Origin: an uncultured bacterium
GTDB taxonomy: Bacteria; Bacillota; Clostridia; Lachnospirales; Lachnospiraceae
Length of the DNA: 18,414 nucleotides
NCBI GenBank assembly: GCA_946061355.1
Contig: CAMGRE010000018.1
Coordinates: forward strand, 1 to 18,414
Direction: 5' to 3'
Every line of letters begins with the position of its first letter. The stretch's first letter is position 1. The notes below the pieces were generated by a model, which was not told the DNA's origin, made no database searches, and was given only the letters and a program-made list of their open reading frames with translations. Shown here in pieces: positions 1-5,943 of this stretch. Both the position numbers and the translations under genes were made by a program.

Positions 1-282
1 TGGTTACGCTTGAAGCATTGGGAACTCTCAGGTTTTATATTGTCTCACTTACGGGTGAGCAGAGAGATGACGAGTGCGGATGTTTGCGGGGATGCAATGT
101 CGCTTAAAAACTGCCGTATGGTCATAGAGGAACTGCTGACGGCTTACAGAGAGGTAAGCCGCCAGGATACATCAGGTCCCGTAATGGAAAATACCCAGAC
201 TGTCTATGCTGGATTAACCTACGGAAAAGGGAAACTCACGGAAAGTCTGGCTTACCAGGGGAACCGCGGGCTCCTCGCATAG
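1..282 (+). CDS. Partial unrecognised reading frame at left edge
   Basis: The frame is open from the first base to a TAG at 280-282, so if real it is the 3' end of a gene cut by the window. I do not recognise the product. It is hydrophilic, without a membrane segment or clear motif, and includes the stretch EELLTAYREVSRQ that could form a helix. No convincing ribosome binding site precedes any internal start; the first candidate is a TTG at 10. Its last 69 bases overlap, convergently, the end of the minus-strand DUF2508 gene, which argues against one of the two tails. A different plus frame is open from the edge to a TAA at 105-107, so the true coding frame here is uncertain. Bases 1-213 hold nothing else I can name. 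Confidence 0.25.
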   Translation, partial: WLRLKHWELSGFILSHLRVSREMTSADVCGDAMSLKNCRMVIEELLTAYREVSRQDTSGPVMENTQTVYAGLTYGKGKLTESLAYQGNRGLLA

Positions 283-522
283 ATCTGTTGTTTTGGGTGT
301 ATCTGCGGCGAGGTTCATCTTTGCCGCTTCCTGCAACAGGTATTTATAGCGTTTCTGAATCGCATTGACTTCATAGATATAGCAATCTATCAAATCAGGA
401 TCTGTGGCATTGTCAAAACCTGCATATGCTGTTTCCAGAGCAAACCGGGTTTTGGCAATGTCATTTAGTATACTGTTCTTTCCGTCATCCACATAGGTAC
501 TTTGACTGAAGTGAGACTTCAT
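214..522 (-). CDS. DUF2508 / YaaL-like protein
   Basis: A 102-residue protein whose central part (ARF-type start of a helix, then LIDCYIYEVNAIQKRYKYLL) fits the DUF2508 family, small helical cytoplasmic proteins of Firmicutes related to Bacillus YaaL. Their function is not known. The last 30 or so residues are low-complexity and look non-conserved. The ATG at 520-522 is preceded by AGGAAGGGTG, a reasonable ribosome binding site. In Bacillus the yaaL and bofA genes sit side by side in the same direction downstream of recR. Here the gene is next to bofA but points the other way, so a family-typical neighbourhood has been rearranged. Family assignment is from sequence pattern and context and is fairly, not fully, sure. 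Confidence 0.7.
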   Translation of the reverse strand: MKSHFSQSTYVDDGKNSILNDIAKTRFALETAYAGFDNATDPDLIDCYIYEVNAIQKRYKYLLQEAAKMNLAADTPKTTDLCEEPAVPLVSQTFREFPFSVG

Positions 523-575
523 AACATTTCACCCTTCCTGTTTTAGCAAAAACTCCTAAAAATATTCTTAAAAAA

Positions 576-604
576 AGTATAGACAGCTGATGGTAAAATA
601 TTCA
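576..604 (-). promoter_or_regulatory. Possible promoter for the DUF2508 gene
   Basis: On the minus strand TATACT (576-581) lies 17 bases from TGAATA (599-604). The -10 box is good and the -35 box is weak. It sits about 55 bases upstream of the ATG at 522. Inference from consensus matching only. Confidence 0.3.
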
Positions 605-666
605 TGGCATACCTAAAATATTTCCGAAATAGAATACAAAAAAGGAGTATAACAGGAGATAACCTT

Positions 667-939
667 ATGGATATCCATACAGGGGCTTATGTCATTATTT
701 TTATGTGTGTGCTGATCCTGTGTGTGGCAGCACTTCGCAGGAGAGCGGAATTTCTGATCAATATTCTGCTGCGGAGTGTGACGGGGACAGCTGTGATCTA
801 TTTTGTCAATCAAATTCTGGCTACGCAGCAATTTCAGACGATGGTGGGAGTCAATCCGGTCAGTGTTTTGACATCCGGAATCCTCGGATTACCTGGGGTT
901 GCACTGCTTTATGGCATACATATTTTCCAATTTTTGTAA
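667..939 (+). CDS. bofA: BofA-like pro-sigma-K processing inhibitor
   Basis: A 90-residue membrane protein with two or three hydrophobic segments. It ends with the family hallmark NPVSVLTSGILGLPGVALLY, characteristic of the BofA family (Bacillus BofA is about 87 residues). In Bacillus, BofA sits in the mother-cell outer forespore membrane with SpoIVFA and holds back the SpoIVFB protease that activates sigma-K. The presence of the gene therefore suggests a sporulating lineage. The start chosen is the ATG at 667, preceded by AGGAG with an 8-base spacer. An in-frame ATG at 604 has no ribosome binding site. The extended -10-like TGGTAAAAT at 591-599 could be its promoter but has no good -35. Many clostridial BofA-like genes lie outside a clear sigma-K checkpoint, so the precise role here is inferred. 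Confidence 0.88.
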   Translation: MDIHTGAYVIIFMCVLILCVAALRRRAEFLINILLRSVTGTAVIYFVNQILATQQFQTMVGVNPVSVLTSGILGLPGVALLYGIHIFQFL

Positions 940-975
940 CTTTCTGACAAAATTTGTTTTTTGATGAAAAGCTAC

Positions 976-1004
976 TGGACAAATTAAATCAGATTGATTA
1001 TAAT
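976..1004 (+). promoter_or_regulatory. Sigma-A-like promoter of the tad operon
   Basis: TGGACA (976-981), a 17-base spacer and a perfect TATAAT (999-1004). Transcription would begin near 1011. It is the best promoter match upstream of the pilus genes and lies in the short gap after bofA. No comparable promoter was seen between the tad genes. Confidence 0.75.
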
Positions 1005-1032
1005 TCGACTTACAACTTGTTACGAAAACCGG

Positions 1033-1497
1033 ATGATCGATGCGGAGGTGAGTAACATTGTAAGTCTTTTTTTCTTTTTGGGAATTGCCGTGTGGCAGGA
1101 TATCCGCACGAGAACGATTTCCAATCTGCTGATTCTGGCAGGATTCTTCACAGGTTTGGTATATCGGCTGAGTACAGGCGGATGGAGCGCGTTCATGATT
1201 TCTTTGACGGAAATGATTCTCGTTGTGATCCTTCTGTTTCCTCTGTTTCTCTGCCAGTGTCTCGGTGCAGGCGACATTAAGCTTCTGGGAGTTGTCGCAG
1301 TCTACTGCTCCTGGAAATATGCCCTGACCGCTTTCGCGTTGTCGCTCTATCTTTCCCTGATTCCCTTGTTGACCAAATTTCTTATCATCAGGATTAAGAA
1401 TCATTCGAAACAAAATCTTTTGGGAATACAGATTCCCATGTCATGCCCGATTCTGGGCGCAGTTCTCATCTTGCAGTGTAAGGAGGTATTTTTTTGA
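1033..1497 (+). CDS. Prepilin peptidase, A24 family (TadV/CpaA type)
   Basis: An aspartyl membrane protease of the small TadV type, expected to cleave the leader of Flp pilin and pseudopilins at the cytoplasmic face of the membrane. The two catalytic aspartates are visible: Asp23 in WQDIRTRTISN and Asp81 in GAGDIKLLG (numbering from 1033). The rest is almost all hydrophobic, about five membrane segments in 154 residues, normal for the short form without an N-methylase domain. The start is unclear. The ATG at 1033 has no ribosome binding site, whereas GGAGGTGA at 1044-1051 is near-perfect and stands 5-8 bases before an in-frame ATT at 1057. The TTG at 1058 is out of frame and followed at once by TAA. 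First gene of the tad operon; its stop overlaps the next start in TTGA. Confidence 0.9.
   Translation: MIDAEVSNIVSLFFFLGIAVWQDIRTRTISNLLILAGFFTGLVYRLSTGGWSAFMISLTEMILVVILLFPLFLCQCLGAGDIKLLGVVAVYCSWKYALTAFALSLYLSLIPLLTKFLIIRIKNHSKQNLLGIQIPMSCPILGAVLILQCKEVFF
1044..1059 (+). promoter_or_regulatory. Strong ribosome binding site before an ATT codon
   Basis: GGAGGTGA (1044-1051) is followed by an in-frame ATT at 1057-1059 and no usable ATG/GTG/TTG at proper spacing. Starting at ATT would give a protein that opens directly with its first membrane segment, as is usual for TadV-type peptidases. The alternative is the ATG at 1033, only about 22 bases from the predicted transcription start. Confidence 0.4.
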
Positions 1498-2495
1498 AAA
1501 AACAGATTCTGGCTGTGTGTGATACAGAGGCGGAATATACAAGACGATTCTGCCATTATGTGGAGAGCAGAGGTCCTTATCCGTTTGAAATAGCAGCGTT
1601 TACTTCCAAGGAAAAATTGAAGGAATATTGCGAGAAGCAGGAGGTTCCGGTTCTCCTGATCTCGGAGAGCGATTATGATCTGTCACTCGATCCGCTCGTA
1701 TCGGGACAGATTGTCGTGCTCAGTGAGAACCGTCCGGATGAAGATACGGAACAGGAACAGATTTATAAATATCAGCCCTGTGAAAATATTATCCGTGAGG
1801 TCATGAGTTATTATGTGAGACAGAATGCCGGTGCACCGGCTCCGCTTAGGAATTCGACTATGAAACTGATCGGTTTGTACTCACCGGTGCACCGCTGCTT
1901 TCAGACTACTTTTGCATTGACAATGGGGCAGATCCTTGCCCGCAAATATAAGGTGTTATATTTGAATTTTGAGAGTTATTCCGGACTTCAGAGCCGGTTA
2001 AACAGGGAATTTCTGACAGACTTGTCGGATTTGATCTATTATGTGACCAACGCCAGAGAGACGCTCTACTACAAGCTAAAGGAGATGACTGAGAACATAC
2101 AGGGACTTGACTATATCCCGCCGGCGTTTTCTTATATGGATCTTAACCGCATTACCTCGGAGCAGTGGTTTGCAATGTTCACGGAGTTGGAGAAATACAC
2201 GTCTTACGATTATCTGATCCTCGATCTTTCGGACAATATGCAGGGACTGTTTGATATCCTGCGTATGTGTTATAAGGTGTTTACACTGATGCCGGAGGAC
2301 GGTATGGCGCTTGCCAAGCAGGAGCAGTATGAAACACTGCTGGAACGCACCCGATATTCCGACGTCCTGGAAAAGACGTGCAGGTTGAAGATGCCATGTG
2401 TCAGGAATATACCGCTGAATCTGGAGCAGTTGACTTATAGTGAGCTTGCCGGATATATCAGAAGGATTGTGAGGGAAGAGCTTCATGAAGAGTAA
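1494..2495 (+). CDS. TadZ/CpaE-like pilus localisation protein
   Basis: A 333-residue cytoplasmic protein with the two-part build of TadZ/CpaE. An N-terminal receiver-like region (about 1-110) begins with the strand KKQILAVCD and carries SESDYDL. It is followed by a ParA/MinD-like region (about 122-333) with LIGLYSPVHRCFQTTFALTMG at the P-loop site and YDYLILDLSD as the following strand. In the Tad system TadZ marks the cell pole and recruits the secretion ATPase. The P-loop is degenerate: glycines and the catalytic lysine of KGGxGKT are missing (residues 129-139), so ATP hydrolysis is unlikely, as is common for TadZ-like proteins. The start is TTG at 1494, with AAGGAGG 8 bases upstream, overlapping the stop of the peptidase gene by 4 bases. 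Its end overlaps or lies just before cpaF. Confidence 0.82.
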   Translation: MKKQILAVCDTEAEYTRRFCHYVESRGPYPFEIAAFTSKEKLKEYCEKQEVPVLLISESDYDLSLDPLVSGQIVVLSENRPDEDTEQEQIYKYQPCENIIREVMSYYVRQNAGAPAPLRNSTMKLIGLYSPVHRCFQTTFALTMGQILARKYKVLYLNFESYSGLQSRLNREFLTDLSDLIYYVTNARETLYYKLKEMTENIQGLDYIPPAFSYMDLNRITSEQWFAMFTELEKYTSYDYLILDLSDNMQGLFDILRMCYKVFTLMPEDGMALAKQEQYETLLERTRYSDVLEKTCRLKMPCVRNIPLNLEQLTYSELAGYIRRIVREELHEE

Positions 2496-2517
2496 TACAT
2501 CACAAAAGGAGGTCATT

Positions 2518-3744
2518 TTGCAGCGCATTCATCGGAAGATGGACTATTCCAGGGAGATGAAAGATGAGGAGATCAAAGGACTGATCGGAGATTGTCTCAC
2601 AGAGTATGCAAAGGAAAGCTTCTTAAGTCTGGAACAGAAGGAGAATCTCGGCAGAGAGCTCTTTTATGCGATCCGAAAGCTGGATATTCTTCAGGAAATT
2701 CTTGAGGATCAGGAGATCACGGAGATTATGATCAATGGGCCGGATTCGATCTTTGTAGAAAAAAGAGGGACATTGTACCCCTGGCAGGATCATTTCTCTT
2801 CAAAAGAAAAACTGGAGGATATCATTCAGCAGATCACAGCAAAATGTAATCGCGTCGTCAATGAATCATCGCCGATTGTGGATGCAAGGCTGGAGGACGG
2901 ATCCAGAGTGAACGTGGTTTTAGCTCCCGTTGCACTGAACGGTCCGATTCTTACCATACGCCGTTTTCCGCAGAAACCTTTCAGTATGGAGGAATTGATC
3001 CGGATCGGTTCACTCAGTACAGAGGCAGCATTTTTTCTCAAGGTTCTTGTTCAGGCCGGCTATAATATCCTGGTCAGCGGAGGGACCGGATCCGGCAAAA
3101 CCACCTTTCTCAATGCGCTGTCCCAATATATCCCGAGAGAAGAACGGATCATTACCATTGAAGACAGCGCAGAACTGCAGATTATCGACACCCCAAATCT
3201 GGTGAGGCTTGAGACACGGAATGCCACGGCAGAAGGATGCAGGGGGATCACAATCCGGGATCTGATCCGGACGAGTCTCAGGATGCGGCCGGACAGAATT
3301 ATTGTCGGCGAAGTCCGGGGCGGAGAGGCGGTAGATCTTCTGCAATGTCTGAATACAGGTCATGACGGATCTCTGTCTACCGGTCATGCAAACAGCGCGA
3401 AGGATATGCTCTCCCGTCTGGAAACCATGGTTCTTATGGGATCGGAGCTTCCACTCTCCGCGGTGAGAAGGCAGATCGCTTCGGGCGTTGATATCATTAT
3501 ACAGCTTGGCAGATTCCGTGACCGGACAAGGAAGGTTGTAGAAATTGCTGAAGTGATCGGGATGGAAGGAGAAGAGATCAAGTTGGAATCTCTGTGGAAA
3601 TTTGAGGAGAAACCCTGTGGAGAAGAGTCCTGCGGGAAAGATCCGTGCAGGAGAGAAAAAGTGGAGGGAAGTCTTGTTGTTCAGAAAGAATTGTGTCACC
3701 GGAGCAAATTGCAGGCGGCAGGATTACAGAGTTTACTGCCTTAA
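2518..3744 (+). CDS. cpaF: TadA/CpaF secretion ATPase
   Basis: The hexameric type II/IV secretion ATPase that powers Flp pilus assembly at the inner face of the membrane. In the 408-residue form one sees the N-terminal helical region, the N2 domain ending near PILTIRRFPQKPF (143-155), Walker A GGTGSGKT (188-195), the Asp box ITIEDSAEL, Walker B region IIVGEVRGGEA (261-271) and the His box GHDGSLSTGH (281-290). All key motifs are intact. The start is probably the TTG at 2518, which has AAAGGAGGT 5 bases upstream. An in-frame ATG at 2485 with a poorer site would add 11 residues and overlap tadZ by 11 bases. The C-terminal tail after about residue 370 is cysteine- and lysine-rich, then ends in a family-like KLQAAGL. 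This tail overlaps the beginning of tadB in another frame. Confidence 0.95.
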   Translation: MQRIHRKMDYSREMKDEEIKGLIGDCLTEYAKESFLSLEQKENLGRELFYAIRKLDILQEILEDQEITEIMINGPDSIFVEKRGTLYPWQDHFSSKEKLEDIIQQITAKCNRVVNESSPIVDARLEDGSRVNVVLAPVALNGPILTIRRFPQKPFSMEELIRIGSLSTEAAFFLKVLVQAGYNILVSGGTGSGKTTFLNALSQYIPREERIITIEDSAELQIIDTPNLVRLETRNATAEGCRGITIRDLIRTSLRMRPDRIIVGEVRGGEAVDLLQCLNTGHDGSLSTGHANSAKDMLSRLETMVLMGSELPLSAVRRQIASGVDIIIQLGRFRDRTRKVVEIAEVIGMEGEEIKLESLWKFEEKPCGEESCGKDPCRREKVEGSLVVQKELCHRSKLQAAGLQSLLP

Positions 3745-4456
3745 CAGGAAGGAATGGATTCGGCATATGATACTGGGATTTGCGGCCGGCAGTCTGTTTT
3801 TGTATTTCTTTTATCATCATTGGCTTGTATTGCTGTGTGGAATTCCTGCCGGAATCCTGTTTTGCGGATGGCAGGCGAAGGAACTGGCGAAAAAGCGGCA
3901 AAAGGTATTGAAAAGCCAGTTCAGGGACTGGATCACTGCCGTAGCATCTAATCTGCAGGCAGGTTATTCCGTTGAGAACGCATTTGTGAAGTCAGGAAAA
4001 GATCTTGGCAGTCTGTATGATGAGAACACAGATATCCAAAAGGAGATCCGTCAAATGGAACATCTGTTACATAGCAATGTGACACTGGAACGGATCCTGG
4101 AGGATTTTGGAATCCGGAGCGGTGTGCCCGAGATTGAGAATTTCTCCGAAATCTTTGCAGCCGGAAAGAGAAGTGGAGGAAATTTCAGGGAGATCATATC
4201 TTTCTGTTGTGAAGTTATCTCGGCCGGAATTGACACAGAAAAGGAGATACAGACTATGCTCCATGGAAAAGTCATGGAGCAGCGTGTGATGTGTGTCGTT
4301 CCTTTTATCATTATGCTGTATATCAGCTGTACTTCTCCGGGCTATTTCGATCCGCTCTATCTAAGTCCGGCAGGCAGAATTGTCATGACTGTGTGTCTGG
4401 TCGTTTATCTGGCGTCAGTGGCAGTTTCCCGTCGTATCGTGAACATAGAGGTATAG
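3617..4456 (+). CDS. tadB: TadB-like pilus assembly membrane protein
   Basis: Inner-membrane platform protein with a T2SSF domain, partner of TadC and the TadA ATPase. An N-terminal soluble stretch with DYRVYCLNRKEW precedes membrane segments at MILGFAAGSLFLYFFYHHWLV and GIPAGILF. The T2SSF helices follow (FRDWITAVASNLQAGYSVE through GGNFREIISFCCEVI), and the C-terminus holds two further hydrophobic segments. The start is uncertain because every in-frame start lies inside cpaF. GTG 3617 has GAGGAG with a 7-base spacer; TTG 3674 and TTG 3677 have GGAGGG at 5 and 8 bases. The resulting overlap with cpaF is 128 or about 70 bases, unusually long. The protein ends with TAG at 4454-4456, two bases before the tadC-like ATG. 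Confidence 0.9.
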   Translation: MEKSPAGKIRAGEKKWREVLLFRKNCVTGANCRRQDYRVYCLNRKEWIRHMILGFAAGSLFLYFFYHHWLVLLCGIPAGILFCGWQAKELAKKRQKVLKSQFRDWITAVASNLQAGYSVENAFVKSGKDLGSLYDENTDIQKEIRQMEHLLHSNVTLERILEDFGIRSGVPEIENFSEIFAAGKRSGGNFREIISFCCEVISAGIDTEKEIQTMLHGKVMEQRVMCVVPFIIMLYISCTSPGYFDPLYLSPAGRIVMTVCLVVYLASVAVSRRIVNIEV

Positions 4457-4458
4457 AA

Positions 4459-5130
4459 ATGATTGTTATATACGGAGTCGGTATCATTGTGGCGGGTTGG
4501 TTTCTGCTCAGAAAGAGACAACACAGGAAATCTGCCATTATCGTGATGACGGGATGTATTGTGGCTTTGCTGCTGGAACTGTCCGGAAAACTGTTATCCG
4601 GAGAGGAGAGTTTGTCCGCCTTTCAAAGGGAAGAAAAGAACGGCAGGAAACAGTACATGGAAGTGACTGCGGTTGTAGGAGATGAGACGAAGGATTTCCG
4701 GCTTGAGATTGCTCCGCAGGCGTACACCGCAGAGGAATTGGAGAAATTGTGGCAGGAGTCAGTAGAAAGTATTGAGGAACTGATTTATCCGGAAGATCTG
4801 TCACCGGATCATGTGGACAGGGATCTGTCCCTTCCCGACCGGATAGAAGGGATGCCTTTTATGCTGCAATGGGAGAGCAGCAATCCGCTGCTAGTCTCGC
4901 AGGAAGGGCGTCTGGGAAGCGACATTAAATCTTTCGGAGAGCAGGTGAGTCTGACCGTTACCGGCAGAGTGGAGGACAGCAGCTTTGTGGGGAGTTATCA
5001 ATTCTATCTGAACGTATTTCCCAAGGGTACAGAAGCGGCATTTTTTGAAAGACTGGGAGCGCAGATCTCCGAGATGGAAAAGGAAAGCCGTGCTGATCCC
5101 GGATACAATCTGCCGGAAGTCTTTGAATGA
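4459..5130 (+). CDS. TadC-like protein, N-terminal half (ends at in-frame TGA)
   Basis: Residues 1-223 of what appears to be one longer TadC-like protein. Two membrane segments open it (about 2-17 and 25-43). A non-membrane part follows, with a segment resembling an atypical bacterial Ig-like domain around 130-190 (LPDRIEG, LQWESSNPLLVSQEGRL, GEQVSLTVTG, YQFYLNVFPK). It then reads DPGYNLPEVFE and stops at TGA 5128-5130. The next codons in the same frame carry on with KQVTWHKRE, a membrane segment and the T2SSF domain. The LP...W pattern crossing the stop resembles the linker in clostridial TadC proteins, so I read this as one gene broken by a nonsense codon. The start is ATG 4459 with AGAGG upstream, two bases after tadB. 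Alone, this half would lack the T2SSF domain and probably could not act as TadC. Confidence 0.75.
   Translation: MIVIYGVGIIVAGWFLLRKRQHRKSAIIVMTGCIVALLLELSGKLLSGEESLSAFQREEKNGRKQYMEVTAVVGDETKDFRLEIAPQAYTAEELEKLWQESVESIEELIYPEDLSPDHVDRDLSLPDRIEGMPFMLQWESSNPLLVSQEGRLGSDIKSFGEQVSLTVTGRVEDSSFVGSYQFYLNVFPKGTEAAFFERLGAQISEMEKESRADPGYNLPEVFE
5128..5130 (+). other. In-frame TGA interrupting the tadC-like gene
   Basis: Frame 4459-5715 contains a single stop, TGA at 5128-5130 (codon 224 of 419), between GAA and AAA. The homology-like sequence continues in the same frame on both sides with no insertion or deletion. A single base change from GGA, CGA or TGG would create it. There is no long homopolymer here that would suggest a slippage switch. 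Confidence 0.8.
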
Positions 5131-5715
5131 AAACAGGTCACATGGCACAAAAGAGAAAGCCATGCATCGGTTTCCATATTTTTTCTGGCATGCATTGCCG
5201 CTCTGCTTACTGTGGCAGGAAAGAAACAGGAGGCGGAAAAAGAAAGAAAAAAGCGGATGGAGCAGCTGGAAAGAGAATATCCGCAGCTGGTATCAAGAGT
5301 GGTTATGCTGATGGGCGCCGGCATGACGGTATCGGGTGCATTCCGTAAGATTGCCGGAGATTATAAGTGCAGGAAAAAGGAAAAAAAGCAGCTGAGTTAT
5401 GAAGAAGTAACAATCACGTGCCATGAATTGGATAGCGGAATCTCGGAAGGGAATGCATACCGCAATATGGGCGTCAGATGCAGACTGCCCTGTTATGCAA
5501 GATTTGCCTCCCTTCTGATCCAATGTGTAAAAAGAGGAAGCGGAGGCTGCAGGGAGGCGCTTTGGGAAGAGGCATCACAATCACTGCGGGAACGTAAGGC
5601 ATTGGCAAAACGTCTTGGGGAGGAAGCAGGTACAAAGCTTTTATTTCCTATGATTCTTATGCTGGTGTTTGTTATGGTAATCATCATGATTCCCGCATTC
5701 ACCACATTTACATGA
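5131..5715 (+). CDS. tadC: TadC-like protein, C-terminal half (T2SSF domain)
   Basis: This half holds the T2SSF-type pilus platform domain. In order: a linker KQVTWHKRESH, a membrane segment (SVSIFFLACIAALLTVAG), a charged helix, the conserved block EYPQLVSRVVMLMGAGMTVS, then FASLLIQCVKRG, LWEEASQSLRERKALAKRLG, EEAGTKLLFPMILM and a last membrane segment. The family pattern is clear. Translation on its own is doubtful. After the TGA the first in-frame starts are GTG 5212 and ATG 5257, and neither has a convincing ribosome binding site; starting at either would lose or damage the first membrane segment. The feature is drawn from the first codon after the stop to show the whole conserved stretch. 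It ends with TGA at 5713-5715, 36 bases before the Flp pilin start. Confidence 0.78.
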   Translation, partial: KQVTWHKRESHASVSIFFLACIAALLTVAGKKQEAEKERKKRMEQLEREYPQLVSRVVMLMGAGMTVSGAFRKIAGDYKCRKKEKKQLSYEEVTITCHELDSGISEGNAYRNMGVRCRLPCYARFASLLIQCVKRGSGGCREALWEEASQSLRERKALAKRLGEEAGTKLLFPMILMLVFVMVIIMIPAFTTFT

Positions 5716-5750
5716 TATATAGAAATATTAAAACAAAAGGAGGAAGAAAC

Positions 5751-5921
5751 ATGAAGACGTGGATGAGGTTTATCAAAGAAGAAAAAGGAATCGGAACAGT
5801 GGAAATGATATTGATCCTGGTCGTATTGATCTCTCTGGTGATCATCTTTAAAAGTCAGCTCACGGCTCTGGTGAATGACATTTTCTCTCAGATCACATCG
5901 AAGAGCAGCAGTATCTATTAA
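5751..5921 (+). CDS. flp: Flp-type pilin precursor
   Basis: A 56-residue major pilin candidate. The short charged leader MKTWMRFIKEEKG is followed by IGTVEMILILVVLISLVII, so cleavage would come after Gly13, with glutamate at position +5 of the mature protein, the hallmark of type IV and Flp pilins. The mature pilin would be 43 residues: one hydrophobic helix, a KSQLTALVNDIFSQI amphipathic part and a serine-rich tail. The size and lack of cysteine are typical for Firmicute Flp. The start is ATG 5751 with AAGGAGG 7 bases upstream, the strongest site of this part of the operon, fitting a product needed in large amounts. The upstream frame to 5712 has no ribosome binding site of its own. Confidence 0.92.
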   Translation: MKTWMRFIKEEKGIGTVEMILILVVLISLVIIFKSQLTALVNDIFSQITSKSSSIY

Positions 5922-5943
5922 GAAAATTAATGATGTGGAGCAT

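Noticed and set aside
141..160. Hairpin GGCTTAC / GTAAGCC with a 6-base loop near the left edge
   Set aside because: Only 7 base pairs and no T run on either strand, so it is not a credible terminator; no matching repeat elsewhere in the window.
889..1413. A 174-codon open frame on the minus strand across bofA and the first peptidase
   Set aside because: It lies opposite two recognised genes and the tad promoter; its translation is low-complexity in polar residues with no domain pattern.
3010..3699. A 229-codon open frame on the minus strand, opposite cpaF
   Set aside because: No recognisable family, no ribosome binding site, and it fully overlaps the conserved ATPase core on the other strand.
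5128..5130. The TGA in tadC as a selenocysteine codon
   Set aside because: No catalytic or redox role is known for this linker position, and the bases just after it show no obvious stable SECIS-type hairpin. A nonsense change or ordinary readthrough is simpler.
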